Source of the DNA: Emticicia sp037153985
Lineage (GTDB): Bacteria > Bacteroidota > Bacteroidia > Cytophagales > Spirosomataceae
Direction of reading: 5' to 3'
DNA length: 64,000 nt
Assembly (NCBI RefSeq): GCF_037153985.1
Contig: NZ_JBBAYI010000011.1
Span: 62,001-126,000 of the forward strand
Shown: positions 45,107 through 54,261 of the stretch, piece after piece
Layout: every line of letters starts with the position of its first letter
Numbering within the stretch: position 1 is the stretch's first letter
Notes under the pieces: generated by a model
Databases searched by the model: none
What the model saw: only the letters and a program-made list of their open reading frames with translations
Told to the model about the DNA's origin: nothing
Made by a program: the position numbers and the translations under genes

Positions 45107-45494
45107 GTAATTTGATTAGTAAATGCCTGCCAATAATTTAGATTCTAAACGATTAAATTGTAAGAATCTTGTTTCAGGTTAAATAAAACGCTTTTATTAG
45201 GGTAGACACGCATCAAGTATCGAAAAAAGAAAACTGAAGAATACAATTTTCGTGAAAAAACATGCAAACGTTATATCTCTCAATGCAATGGCTATAATAC
45301 ATCATTAACCAAACAATTTGGTTTTAGTTCGATTAATTACAATTTTTGTATAATTATTGCCTTAATTTAGGTCAAAAATCGTACCATACACTTAGTTCCG
45401 ATAAAGTAAAGTTTATATTTATTATATGATAAATTTCTTTGTTATTGAACGGATACGTCTTTACCAAAACTATTTTTTTTTATAATACCGACGA
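45107..45494. other. 388-base non-coding region between divergent genes
   Basis: Very AT-rich. I see no gene or RNA. It must hold the promoters of the hybrid kinase gene (minus) and the amidotransferase-like gene (plus), but no exact TAnnTTTG element was found. A short palindrome AACCAAA-CAA-TTTGGTT (45307-45323) could be an operator. A run of nine or more T lies just before 45481. Confidence 0.5.
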
Positions 45495-46190
45495 ATGAAA
45501 ATAACAATTGGCATTACAGATTGTGGCGAAAAACACCCTATTTATGAACAATGGATTTTGTGCCAAAGTGACAATATTCAGATTATTAAACTTGGGTACA
45601 GGCAGCAAAACCTGCATGAAATAGAAAAATGTAATGGAATTTTGCTTACTGGTGGCGAAGACGTTCACCCCAGATTTTATAACAAACCCGAAAATCTGTC
45701 GCTTTGTAACCCTGATTTTATGGATGAGCAACGCGATGTTTTTGAATGGAATGTTTGCGAATATGTATTTAAGCATAAAATACCATTGCTCGGCATTTGT
45801 AGAGGGTTACAGTTTGTAAATGTTTTTCTAGGCGGTACACTTGTGGGAGATATTCCGAGTATAGGTAAAAATAATCATTCAAAATACTACGAAGGGAAAG
45901 ACCGTTATCATGCCATTGAGGTTTTACCAGATACCAGCCTTGCCCATATTGTGGGTGAAACAGCGGGTGAAATTAACTCGGCTCATCATCAATCGGTTGA
46001 GAAACCAGCCGAATCTCTCCGAATAAATGCTTTTTCGGATGATGGTATTGTAGAAGGGCTGGAATGGAAAACGCCACAAAGCCATTCGCTGACCTTGGTA
46101 CAATGGCATCCTGAACGCATAGAAAATGAGAATAATCCTTTTAACAGATGTATCAGAGAACATTTCATACAGGCGGTATCAGCTTCATGA
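45495..46190 (+). CDS. Gamma-glutamyl-GABA hydrolase-like class I glutamine amidotransferase
   Basis: This 231-residue protein of the peptidase C26 / PuuD group has 'CNGILLTGGEDVHPRFY', the nucleophile elbow 'LLGICRGLQFVNVFLGG' with the active cysteine, 'INSAHHQSVEKPAESL', and 'LVQWHPERIENENNPF' (His and Glu of the triad). PuuD cleaves gamma-glutamyl-GABA in putrescine degradation; other members cleave different gamma-glutamyl amides. No putrescine genes are nearby, so the substrate is open. The next gene, an FAD oxidoreductase, starts 41 bases later and may be co-transcribed. Confidence 0.83.
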   Translation: MKITIGITDCGEKHPIYEQWILCQSDNIQIIKLGYRQQNLHEIEKCNGILLTGGEDVHPRFYNKPENLSLCNPDFMDEQRDVFEWNVCEYVFKHKIPLLGICRGLQFVNVFLGGTLVGDIPSIGKNNHSKYYEGKDRYHAIEVLPDTSLAHIVGETAGEINSAHHQSVEKPAESLRINAFSDDGIVEGLEWKTPQSHSLTLVQWHPERIENENNPFNRCIREHFIQAVSAS

Positions 46191-46231
46191 TTTTATCAGA
46201 AATCTATTGAATTATTTCTATTTTAATAAAC

Positions 46232-47794
46232 ATGGTGTACGATTCAATTATTGTGGGTAGTGGGCATAACGGCCTGATAGCTGCGTGTTATCTGGCTAAG
46301 GCTGGTAAAAAGGTGTTAGTATTAGAAAAAAATGACTATATAGGTGGTGGAACAACTTCTCAGAAGGTTTTCTCCGACTACGAGGCTTATCTTTCGAGAT
46401 ACTCTTATCTGGTAAGTCTTTTACCGGAAACCATTTTTAATGATTTGGGCCTTTCTGTAAAACTGCTTAAAAGAGACGTAGCTTCGTATACGCCATATAT
46501 ACACAACAATGTGCCTAAGGGCTTGATACTTAGCAATATAGACCCTGAGGTGTCGAAGGAGTCGGTAATGGCACTTGGATACGGAGAGGCAGAATGGAAG
46601 GGGTATCAGGCAATTTTACAAAAGCAACAGGCTTTTGCAGAATTAATATGGGACTCGTTCTTATTGCCTTTGAAAAGCAAGGCCGATTGGAAACAGTATT
46701 TTCTGGACTGTGGCCACCAAGACCTCTGGAATGCCTTTGTGGAAGAACCTATCGGAAAACTGATAGAAAGCCATGTGCAGTCGGATATTTTACGAGGGGT
46801 ATTACTGACAGATGCCAAAATTGGCTCTTATACACACGCATACGACACTGCCTTGCTTCAAAATAAAACGTTTATTTACCATGTAGTGGGTAATAAAACC
46901 GGAGAATGGCGCGTACCACAGGGAGGTATGGGAAACCTTGTGGCGCAATTGTCGGCAAAGGCATTAGCCTTAGGCGTTGAAATAAAAACTCAGGCAGAAG
47001 TAAAAAAAATTACTACGGCCGAATTGCCCGAAGTAATGTATGTTTTTGAAGGTAAAGAAGAAACAGTTGCAGGAAAAAACATTTTAATAAATGCCGCACC
47101 AAGCGTTTTGGAAAAACTACTTGGTAATTTGCCTGTACCAGCTAAGCAAACAGAAGAAGGTACTGCATTTAAAATAAACCTGCTATTAAAAAAATTACCA
47201 CAGTTAAAAGATAAAACCATAAAACCTGAACAAGCCTTTGCTGGTACGTTCCACATTAACCAGTCTTATACTCAGTTACAAAAATCATTTCAGGAAGTAG
47301 AAGCAGGAAAAATCCCATCTGTTATTCCTTGCGAGATATATTGCCATACGTTAACTGACCCCTCAATTTTATCGGAAGAATTACAACAACAAGGATATCA
47401 TACCCTGACTGTATTCGGACTAGACTTACCTTATGAGCTTTTCATTCATCATAATGAAGCTGCAAAAAAAGATGTAGTTGAAAAGTTTCTTACAGGTATT
47501 AATGAATATCTTGCCGAGCCATTAGAGGACTGTCTGGCCAGAGATAAAAACGGAAATGTATGTCTGGAAGCTAAAAGCTCGGTAGATTTAGAAAAAGAGT
47601 TGGCAATGCCACGGGGTAATATTTTTCATAATGGTTTGTCGTGGTTTTATGCCGAAAACGAAAGTCAGGTTAATCAATGGGGTGTAGAAACCCCCTATAA
47701 GCATATTTACATTTGTGGCTCAGGAGCAAGCAGGGGAGGGGCCGTGAGCGGAATACCCGGGCGTAACGTTACAAAGCTATTGCTTGAGGAATAG
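46232..47794 (+). CDS. FAD-dependent oxidoreductase of the CrtI/PYROXD2 type
   Basis: This 520-residue protein has an N-terminal Rossmann FAD site 'IIVGSGHNGLIAACYLAKAG' followed by the acidic 'VLVLEKNDYIGGGTTS', a substrate domain, 'WRVPQGGMGNLVAQLS' (typical of phytoene-desaturase-like proteins) and the C-terminal FAD motif 'HIYICGSGASRGGAVSGIPG'. The closest match by pattern is the PYROXD2-like branch rather than true carotenoid desaturases, and no other carotenoid gene is nearby. The reaction is unknown. It probably shares a transcript with the preceding hydrolase. A hairpin terminator follows. Confidence 0.82.
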   Translation: MVYDSIIVGSGHNGLIAACYLAKAGKKVLVLEKNDYIGGGTTSQKVFSDYEAYLSRYSYLVSLLPETIFNDLGLSVKLLKRDVASYTPYIHNNVPKGLILSNIDPEVSKESVMALGYGEAEWKGYQAILQKQQAFAELIWDSFLLPLKSKADWKQYFLDCGHQDLWNAFVEEPIGKLIESHVQSDILRGVLLTDAKIGSYTHAYDTALLQNKTFIYHVVGNKTGEWRVPQGGMGNLVAQLSAKALALGVEIKTQAEVKKITTAELPEVMYVFEGKEETVAGKNILINAAPSVLEKLLGNLPVPAKQTEEGTAFKINLLLKKLPQLKDKTIKPEQAFAGTFHINQSYTQLQKSFQEVEAGKIPSVIPCEIYCHTLTDPSILSEELQQQGYHTLTVFGLDLPYELFIHHNEAAKKDVVEKFLTGINEYLAEPLEDCLARDKNGNVCLEAKSSVDLEKELAMPRGNIFHNGLSWFYAENESQVNQWGVETPYKHIYICGSGASRGGAVSGIPGRNVTKLLLEE

Positions 47795-47797
47795 CTC

Positions 47798-47838
47798 GGC
47801 ATGGCTTAGTTTTGATTCTAAACCATGCCAGATTTATT
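47798..47838 (+). terminator. Terminator after the FAD oxidoreductase gene
   Basis: GGCATGGCTTAG (47798-47809) and CTAAACCATGCC (47818-47829) form a 12-position stem with one mismatch and an 8-base loop, followed by a T-rich tract on the plus strand. It lies between convergent genes. Confidence 0.7.
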
Positions 47839-47840
47839 TT

Positions 47841-49520
47841 TTACGGTCGCCAACCCGGGCCCTTTACAAACCTGCCGGGTTTAGCTCCGGTATGCGCGCC
47901 GTCGTTTAAAACTTGCTGGCCATTTACCCATACATGAACCATGCCTTCTGAGAGTTGGTGTGGCTGCTCGAAGGTTGCTTTATCCTGCATTTTGTTTAAG
48001 TCAAATGCCAGAATATCGGCATAATAGCCTACTTTTAAACGACCCCTTTTCTGAATTTTCAGGTTATCGCAGGGCAAGGAACTAAGTTTTCTGATAGCTT
48101 CCTGCAAGGAAATAACTTTTTCATCGCGTACGTATTTTCCAATCAGGCGGGTAAAGTTACCATAAGCTCTTGGATGTACACTTGATTTTAAAAATACTCC
48201 CTCAGGAGCCATTGATGCAGCATCTGAACAGAAGGTCATATAAGGCAATCTGAGTTGTTTTTTTACATTCTCTTCGCTCATTAAAAAGTACACAACATCA
48301 ACGCGTGAGTCGTCGTCTATTACTAAGTCCATTGCGGTTTCGTACCATGTTTTGTGTCTGATAGCCGCTACTTCTGCCAGTGTTTTGCCAATATATTTTT
48401 TCAGCGAATCTTGTTTAAACCCAATAAGCAGAGTTTTATCGGCTCCTGCGGCAAGGCATAGGTTCTCCCAGTTTTTTTGTTTGGTTTGCATTTCTTCACC
48501 AACTTGCCTTCTGATGGTTTCAGCCTTTAGCCGTCTTTTCCATTGTGGTAACCCGCCTTCCTGCACCCACGGTGGCATGGCGGCATCCAGCCCCGTAGCA
48601 CCGGCAATGTAATTATACATGTCGGTAGTAATATTGATACCGGCATTTCTGGCACTATCTATTTTGGTTATGGCTGTATCAAGTTTAGACCAGTTATCTT
48701 TTCCGGCTGCTTTCAGGTGGTAAATTTCGGCGTGTACATTAGCTGCTTTAGCGATACTGATAATTTCGTCGACTGCTTCTTCCAGCCTGTTACCCTCACT
48801 TCTGATATGAGAAATGTACGTACCGCCATATTCTGCTACTACTTTCGACAACTCGGTTAACTCATAGGTAGTAGCATAAGTACCCGGCACATAAATTAAA
48901 GCTGAGCCAAGCCCCATGGCTCCTTCCTGCATGGCTTTTCTAACCTGCTGTTTCATTCGCTCCAGTTCTTCTGGCTTGGGTGGTCTGTTGGCATAACCTA
49001 ACTCATTGGCTCTTACGGTGGCCGCTCCTACAAAAGATGCCACATTGGTTGATACGCCGCGTTTTTCCAGATAATTCAGGTATTCGCCCAGGGTAGTCCA
49101 TTCAATTTTATATTTGATGTCGCCCTGCATCCTTTGAGAGTATGCTTTCACAGAATCAGTCATAGGTCCCATTGAATCGCCCTCGCCCATTACTTCTAAC
49201 GTAACACCCTGTTTAATTTCACCTAACGAACGCCCATCCTGAATGAGGCTTTCGGTACTCCAGCTTAGCATATTTACAAAACCCGGCGAAATAATCAAAC
49301 CTGTTGCGTCGATAGTAGCTTTGCTGCCAGATTCTCCCGATAAATTGCCTATAAATGCAATGGTGTCGGCAGTAATGGCGATATCCGTTTTTTGGGGTTC
49401 TCCTCCATTGCCATCGTAAACAAGGCCATTTTTAATAACAATATCATAAGAGGTTTTTTGGTGGCAGGCACTTGTAAACAAAACAGCCAGTAAACAGAGT
49501 ATGATGTGGGTACGCTTCAT
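47841..49520 (-). CDS. D-aminoacylase-like amidohydrolase, lipoprotein, with altered metal site
   Basis: This 559-residue protein has a lipoprotein signal (lipobox TSAC, cysteine at residue 19). It follows the N-acyl-D-amino-acid deacylase pattern: 'DIVIKNGLVYDGNGGEPQKT', 'GLIISPGFVNMLSWSTESL', 'YISHIRSEGNRLEEAVDEI', 'AEIYHLKAAGKDNW', 'FCSDAASMAPEG' and a C-terminal 'YYADILAFDLNKM'. In active family members PGFI(D)xHxH supplies two metal histidines. Here those positions read L85 and W87, and the usual NCG cysteine after 'VTTV' is also missing ('LEVMGEGDS'). The histidines in HIRSE and YHLKAAG and the late aspartate remain. It may be a one-metal enzyme of a different subfamily or inactive. It would act in the periplasm or at the surface. 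Confidence 0.8.
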   Translation of the reverse strand: MKRTHIILCLLAVLFTSACHQKTSYDIVIKNGLVYDGNGGEPQKTDIAITADTIAFIGNLSGESGSKATIDATGLIISPGFVNMLSWSTESLIQDGRSLGEIKQGVTLEVMGEGDSMGPMTDSVKAYSQRMQGDIKYKIEWTTLGEYLNYLEKRGVSTNVASFVGAATVRANELGYANRPPKPEELERMKQQVRKAMQEGAMGLGSALIYVPGTYATTYELTELSKVVAEYGGTYISHIRSEGNRLEEAVDEIISIAKAANVHAEIYHLKAAGKDNWSKLDTAITKIDSARNAGINITTDMYNYIAGATGLDAAMPPWVQEGGLPQWKRRLKAETIRRQVGEEMQTKQKNWENLCLAAGADKTLLIGFKQDSLKKYIGKTLAEVAAIRHKTWYETAMDLVIDDDSRVDVVYFLMSEENVKKQLRLPYMTFCSDAASMAPEGVFLKSSVHPRAYGNFTRLIGKYVRDEKVISLQEAIRKLSSLPCDNLKIQKRGRLKVGYYADILAFDLNKMQDKATFEQPHQLSEGMVHVWVNGQQVLNDGAHTGAKPGRFVKGPGWRP

Positions 49521-49717
49521 CAGTGAAAACAGTTAATAAAGTACAGGTAATCTTAAAGAACATTGATAGCTCTTCGGGGCGACAAATTACAATTTTTAAC
49601 CCTATTAACTGTTCTGAAATACAAATAAAAAAACGGTGGCAGGGTTCTGATACAGATTTTTGTAGGTTATTAAAGCACACAGGGCTATTTTTTCATTACG
49701 GTAGAAAATTTTGCTTG

Positions 49718-50239
49718 CTAATCCTGCTTTTCTGTAAATGAAAAATCTTTCCTTTGGTATGTTAGAATAGTAATATCGTAAGGAGTATTCTGGCCTGCTT
49801 TAAACTCTTTGCGTTCAATAATGTTGAAATCTGTTTCTTCAAAAACCGGAAAAAAAGCATCTCCCTCAAAGATTTCATGCACAACTGTAAGATAAATCAT
49901 ATCGGCCATAGGTAAAGCCAACCTAAAAATTTCCTCACCTCCTAAGACAAAAACCTCAGAGTCGTTCTGGCACTGGTCAATGGCTGCCTCAAGGCTATTG
50001 ACTACCACAAAGCCTTCGTCAACAGCATAATTTAGCTGGCGTGTAATAACAAAATTACCGGCATCTGACCATATTCGGTGTGGGTTATCATAGCTTTTAC
50101 GACCCATAATCATTTTTTTTCCTTTAGTAACCTGTTTCAGATTGTCCCAGTCGGCAGGTATAGGATTCCACGGCAAAGCATTGTTTAAGCCAATAGCGCG
50201 ATTTTCGCTCATAGCAGCAATTAAAGAAATAACGGGCAT
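49718..50239 (-). CDS. folA: Dihydrofolate reductase
   Basis: This 173-residue protein reduces dihydrofolate to tetrahydrofolate with NADPH. Visible are the opening 'ISLIAAMSENRAIGLNNALP', the acidic active residue in 'IPADWDNLKQVT', the cofactor segment 'KKMIMGRKSYDN' and 'VFVLGGEEIFRLALPMADMIYLT', a split motif with the GG pair near residue 104. Length and motif order are normal. The 197 bases between it and the D-aminoacylase-like gene hold no convincing gene. No thymidylate synthase gene is adjacent. Confidence 0.94.
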   Translation of the reverse strand: MPVISLIAAMSENRAIGLNNALPWNPIPADWDNLKQVTKGKKMIMGRKSYDNPHRIWSDAGNFVITRQLNYAVDEGFVVVNSLEAAIDQCQNDSEVFVLGGEEIFRLALPMADMIYLTVVHEIFEGDAFFPVFEETDFNIIERKEFKAGQNTPYDITILTYQRKDFSFTEKQD

Positions 50240-50398
50240 AGTATTACAAAATAGTGTTCAGATACAATTTTGATAAAAGAATAAAAGTATCAATTTTCTG
50301 TAAATCAGCAAGGTTTTATGCCTGAGTTTTCCCTAAAAGCCTGTATTAGTATTGATTGAATATTATCAGAAACACAGATATCATTCAGGAATAAGCAC

Positions 50399-50406
50399 TA
50401 ATTTTG
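50399..50406 (+). promoter_or_regulatory. Candidate -7 element of the DMT permease gene
   Basis: TAATTTTG fits TAnnTTTG, 22 bases before the TTG start at 50429. No -33 TTG lies at 17-23 bases. Confidence 0.3.
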
Positions 50407-50428
50407 CAGCACAAAAACTGAACATTTA

Positions 50429-51310
50429 TTGATTACCGATTTACTATTGCTAACAGGGGCTATTATTTTAAGGATTCTTGCAAATCCGTTAGCTAATGTG
50501 TTCCAGAAGCAATTAACTGCAAAAGGGTTATCGCCTTTATTTGTTAACTTCCTCACTTATTTTTTGTTAGGAATTATCTGTCTTATTTTTAGTTTTAGCC
50601 TTTCATGGCAGCAAATTCCGGTTTCGTTTTGGGTTTACTCCATTATTATGGGTATTTTAGGAGCCTTAGGAAACCTATTTCTGGTGAAAGCCTTACAGTC
50701 TGGCGATTTATCAGTTTTGGGGCCAATCAATGCCTACAAGGCTGTTATTAGTATGTTAATTGGTCTTTTCTGGCTTCATGAAATTCCGAGTTTGTGGGGC
50801 GTAATAGGGGTGATTTTTATTATTGCCGGAAGCTATTTTGTTTTAAATACTACCGACACAGGTTTTACGTGGCAGCTATTTAAACGAAAAGAAATTCAAT
50901 ACAGACTCTGGGCTATGGTACTTACAGCCACCGAAGCTATTTTTGTTAAACAGGTAATTCTGGTGTCATCAACTGCTCATTCTTTTTTTGGGTGGTGCTG
51001 GTTTGGGTCTGTTTTTTCGTTGGGGTTATTATTGGTAAGCAAAGAGAACATTGGCAACGAAATAAAAAAAATAAGACAACGAAGTGCTATTATGCTGGTA
51101 TCTCTTGTTGGCTCCATTGGACTTATGCAGTTTTCGACGGCCTTTATTTTTCAACGGATGCCCGTAGGATACGCTTTATCACTCTTTCAGTTATCGGTTC
51201 TGGTAAATATTTTTCTGGGCTACAAGATTTTTAAAGAACAAGAAATCTACAAAAAACTTATAGGGGCATTAATCATGATTGCAGGCTCTGTACTCATTAT
51301 TTTGTTTTGA
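50429..51310 (+). CDS. EamA/DMT-family permease
   Basis: This protein of about 293 residues has ten hydrophobic segments in two EamA repeats (about 1-140 and 150-293). Each repeat ends with the family pattern, for example 'IPSLWGVIGVIFIIAGSYFV' and 'YKKLIGALIMIAGSVLIILF'. It is an inner-membrane exporter or importer of small metabolites; the substrate is unknown. There is no ATG between the in-frame stop at 50399-50401 and the first membrane helix, so the start is probably the TTG at 50429. A later start would delete part of helix 1. Confidence 0.8.
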   Translation: MITDLLLLTGAIILRILANPLANVFQKQLTAKGLSPLFVNFLTYFLLGIICLIFSFSLSWQQIPVSFWVYSIIMGILGALGNLFLVKALQSGDLSVLGPINAYKAVISMLIGLFWLHEIPSLWGVIGVIFIIAGSYFVLNTTDTGFTWQLFKRKEIQYRLWAMVLTATEAIFVKQVILVSSTAHSFFGWCWFGSVFSLGLLLVSKENIGNEIKKIRQRSAIMLVSLVGSIGLMQFSTAFIFQRMPVGYALSLFQLSVLVNIFLGYKIFKEQEIYKKLIGALIMIAGSVLIILF

Positions 51311-51321
51311 TGCCCACCAAA

Positions 51322-51356
51322 AAAGGCCTATGTATCTGACAAACACATAAGCCTTT
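51322..51356. terminator. Hairpin between convergent genes, candidate bidirectional terminator
   Basis: AAAGGCCTATGT/ACATAAGCCTTT-type arms (51322-51333 and 51345-51356) pair over 12 positions with one mismatch and an 11-base loop. A/T tracts flank both sides. Confidence 0.55.
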
Positions 51357-51377
51357 CGGTATTACTTTAAAATGTTA

Positions 51378-52133
51378 TTACAGCGTATCGTAATAGCGGA
51401 AAACTGCTACTAACCCCTCTTCTGTTTTGAGGTTAATTCCGTTTTCTTTCACGTATCTTTGCAAGGCTCCTCTTTTGGCTCTTGGAAATGTCTGTAATGC
51501 CTTTTTGCCTATTGAGACAGCCCTGAGTAAATCGTCCTGAATGGTGAAGTATTTATATGACTTCCTGAATTCGCCCTGATACGCAAACTCGCCCCCTTGT
51601 GCTTCATAGCCTGTTTTTTCAAAAAAGCCATCGGCACTTAGTACACATTCATAGCTTTTCAGAAGAATATTCTTTTGCATATAGAGGGTTTCCAGAAAAA
51701 TGTTTTCATACTTCCTGAAAGTATGCCCGGCAATAGTAAATTCATCTGGTCTGACGGGCGTGGCATCGGCATCGGGTTTTTCTACAATATATACCACTTG
51801 TTTCTGGAGATTATAAGCCATCAGAAAACTTAAATCTTTGCCACTTTCGGAGCCAATTTTACCATTATACCACCCATTCTTAAAATAGGGGGTTCCTTTA
51901 TAAACCTTCGTAAACTCCTGATGCGTTTTATTTACCACATCCTGAGATTTATACTCGGCTACTAAAGTTGTATCACCTTTATCGGTGATAACGATGCGGG
52001 TATTATTATTGTCAGCAATTTTGGTTTCTCTCAAGAAATAGTTATAGTCTTTCGAATAATTTTTAGCCAGTTGCTGCCCAACAAGTAAAAGCGGCGAAGC
52101 CACTAATGCAGATAGAAGTACCAGAGTTTTCAT
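51378..52133 (-). CDS. Hypothetical secreted protein
   Basis: I do not recognise a family for this 251-residue protein. A signal peptide (about 1-19, ending LVGQQ) is followed by a mainly beta-strand region ('NNTRIVITDKGDTTLVAEYK', 'TPYFKNGWYNGKIGSESGKD', 'LSFLMAYNLQKQVVYIVEKP') that resembles small antitoxin-like or MORN-like envelope proteins only loosely. The C-terminal third is helical ('IGKKALQTFPRAKRGALQRY'). A minus-strand -7-like TATTTTTG lies at 52162-52169, and a hairpin lies past its 3' end. Probably periplasmic. Confidence 0.6.
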   Translation of the reverse strand: MKTLVLLSALVASPLLLVGQQLAKNYSKDYNYFLRETKIADNNNTRIVITDKGDTTLVAEYKSQDVVNKTHQEFTKVYKGTPYFKNGWYNGKIGSESGKDLSFLMAYNLQKQVVYIVEKPDADATPVRPDEFTIAGHTFRKYENIFLETLYMQKNILLKSYECVLSADGFFEKTGYEAQGGEFAYQGEFRKSYKYFTIQDDLLRAVSIGKKALQTFPRAKRGALQRYVKENGINLKTEEGLVAVFRYYDTL

Positions 52134-52264
52134 AGGTGTAATAACGAATAAATATCTATAACAAAAATAATGGAAAAATATGGATTTTTCTTATAATTTT
52201 TTGAAATATTATAAGCTCTTATATTGCCTGTTAATCGTTAAACCTATTACGCTCTGAACCTGCC

Positions 52265-53401
52265 TTACAAGGCTTCGAGATACAACGCTTTGAAATTCTC
52301 CCTACTCACAGGTTTAGGATTATTCGGATGAGCGAAATCAGCTATTGCCAAGTCCGCTAGGGTTTCAATATGCTCTTCTTTTACGCCGATTTCTCGTAAA
52401 CGATGCGGAATGTTAATTCGGCTGTTAAGGTCAAACAGATAATTGACTACTGCTTCGCCTGTTTCTTCTTTCAGGTCTAAGGTGCGGGCAATCCGGCGGA
52501 ATTTATCTTCAAAACCTTCAATGTTGAAGCGCATACCATACGGTATATTTACGGCATTAGCCAGCCCGTGGTGGGTATCTAGTAATGACGAAAGCGGATG
52601 TGCCAGCGAGTGTACAACCCCTAAACCTTTCTGAAATGCAATTGCGCCCATCATTGAACCTAATAACATTTTGCTACGTGCTTCTACATCAGGTTTTTTA
52701 ACGGCTGTTTCTAACGACTGATGAATTAAAGAAATACCTTCCAGCGCAATGCCATCACAGATAGGATGATACATTTTGGCTAAAAATGCCTCCATATTAT
52801 GTGTTAAGGCATCCATACCAGTAGCTGCTGTTACAAATGGAGGTAAGTCCATTGTGAGTAATGGGTCGGCAAAAACAATACGGGCCAATAGTTTGGGCGA
52901 AAAAAGAATTTTTTTCTGGTGGGTTTCGTCATCAGCAATTATCGCACTGCGGCCCACTTCGCTACCAGTACCTGAGGTTGTCGGAATTGTAATAAAATGT
53001 GGAACATCGTTAGTCACGTATATGTCGCCACCAATTAAATCATCGTATTTAAAAAGGTCTTCTCTATGATTTATACGAAGTACAATAGCTCTGGCAACAT
53101 CCATGGCGGCTCCTCCTCCAATACCAATGATACTATCGCGGTTAGTGGCGTAAAAAGCCTCGTCACCTTTGTATACATCCGATTTTACCGGATTTTTATG
53201 AATGTCAGAGAAAACTTCAACGCTTATACCATTAAGACGTAAGTTTTCAACAATTCGCTTTAAAAAAGGCAAGTCTGCCACTATGGGGTCGGTCACGATA
53301 AGTGGTTTTGAAAGATTATTATCTTTCAGGTAAGCAGGTAGTTCATCGACGGCCCCAGCACCAAAGCGTATTTTGGTTGGGAAGTTGTAGGTTAAAATCA
53401 C
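52265..53401 (-). CDS. Iron-containing alcohol dehydrogenase (family III)
   Basis: This 378-residue protein has an N-terminal NAD-binding domain with 'SIIGIGGGAAMDVARAIVLR' and 'ITIPTTSGTGSEVGRSAII', and a C-terminal helical domain with the metal-binding pattern 'TGMDALTHNMEAFLAK', 'VVHSLAHPLSSLLDTHHGLA'. The histidines at these sites and the aspartate in the first bind Fe or Zn. Members oxidise diverse alcohols or reduce aldehydes (1,3-propanediol, lactaldehyde, 4-hydroxybutyrate), so the substrate cannot be assigned. It stands alone, separated from the zinc-peptidase gene by a strong terminator. Confidence 0.9.
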   Translation of the reverse strand: MILTYNFPTKIRFGAGAVDELPAYLKDNNLSKPLIVTDPIVADLPFLKRIVENLRLNGISVEVFSDIHKNPVKSDVYKGDEAFYATNRDSIIGIGGGAAMDVARAIVLRINHREDLFKYDDLIGGDIYVTNDVPHFITIPTTSGTGSEVGRSAIIADDETHQKKILFSPKLLARIVFADPLLTMDLPPFVTAATGMDALTHNMEAFLAKMYHPICDGIALEGISLIHQSLETAVKKPDVEARSKMLLGSMMGAIAFQKGLGVVHSLAHPLSSLLDTHHGLANAVNIPYGMRFNIEGFEDKFRRIARTLDLKEETGEAVVNYLFDLNSRINIPHRLREIGVKEEHIETLADLAIADFAHPNNPKPVSRENFKALYLEAL

Positions 53402-53435
53402 AATAAAATAATGTTAGAATGAGAAAAAAACAGAA

Positions 53436-53486
53436 AAACCATCAATCAAACAAAAGTAATTAATAAGGATGTTTGATTGATGGTTT
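53436..53486 (-). terminator. Terminator after the zinc-peptidase gene
   Basis: A perfect 17-bp stem (53436-53452 with 53470-53486) and 17-base loop lies 25 bases past the stop codon on the minus strand. T-rich sequence follows down to about 53424. Confidence 0.85.
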
Positions 53487-53510
53487 CCCGTTATTTTTTT
53501 ATCGAAAAGC

Positions 53511-54209
53511 TTAATCTCTTCTGCCCAGATATGCACTTAAGTAATAAAGCAAATTGGCTATTGCACCTGCCGCTGATACTACATACGTTAGGGCGGCCCA
53601 TTTTAAAGCGTCTTTAGCCATACCGTGTTCACGGCTGTTTACAATGCCTCTTGATTCCATCCAGACTAAAGCACGATTACTGGCATCATACTCAACAGGT
53701 AAGGTAATTAAAGCGAATATAGTAATAATGGCATTGGCTATTACTAAGCCTAGCAGAACTGTCTGAGCCAGAGGGGTATTTCTTGAAAAAATATAAGCCA
53801 TGAACATAAACCCGAACATATAAAAGAAGTTAAGGGCATTGGTTGCTACATTTACGACAGGCACCAGAGCTGAACGCATTTTTAGGGGTGCGTAAGCAAC
53901 CGAATGCTGTACTGCATGGCCGCACTCATGAGCCGCTACCGCTGCCGAAGCTGCGCTTGAACCATTGTAAACGTCATAACTGAGGTTAACAGTTTTATTG
54001 GTGGGGTCGTAGTGGTCGGTTAACTGGCCTTCTACCTGTGTAACCCTGACATCATAGATGCCGTTATCACGGAGCATTTTCTGGGCAATTTCTGCGCCAG
54101 TCATGCCATTTGACAAACCTATCTGCGAATACTCGGTAAATTTGCTTTTCAGTCTTGACGAAACCGCTAGCCCGAGCAACATAAATACAATACTAATTAT
54201 AAAAATCAT
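53511..54209 (-). CDS. Membrane zinc metallopeptidase (YugP family)
   Basis: This 232-residue protein has an N-terminal membrane helix, then 'SNGMTGAEIAQKMLRDNGI', the zinc-binding 'AAVAAHECGHAVQHS' (HExxH form HECGH), and three C-terminal membrane helices with 'ALITLPVEYDASNRAL' (the aspartate region typical of the family). The substrate is unknown; family members are widespread neutral-zinc-metallopeptidase-like inner-membrane proteins. It is the last gene of a minus-strand cluster with rfaE2, the flippase-like gene and panD. Confidence 0.88.
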   Translation of the reverse strand: MIFIISIVFMLLGLAVSSRLKSKFTEYSQIGLSNGMTGAEIAQKMLRDNGIYDVRVTQVEGQLTDHYDPTNKTVNLSYDVYNGSSAASAAVAAHECGHAVQHSVAYAPLKMRSALVPVVNVATNALNFFYMFGFMFMAYIFSRNTPLAQTVLLGLVIANAIITIFALITLPVEYDASNRALVWMESRGIVNSREHGMAKDALKWAALTYVVSAAGAIANLLYYLSAYLGRRD

Positions 54210-54261
54210 AGCTTTACTTTTAAATTGTGATGGCTGTTTTAACTGATTTTATACGAAGGTA

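Noticed and set aside
45241..45300. Short open frame beginning GTGAAAAAACATGC considered as a small gene
   Set aside because: Only about 17 codons, with no ribosome-binding signal or resemblance to a known small protein.
49523..49741. 72-codon open frame between the D-aminoacylase-like gene and folA
   Set aside because: Overlaps the 3' end of folA and the start of the neighbouring gene, non-ATG start, no family pattern.
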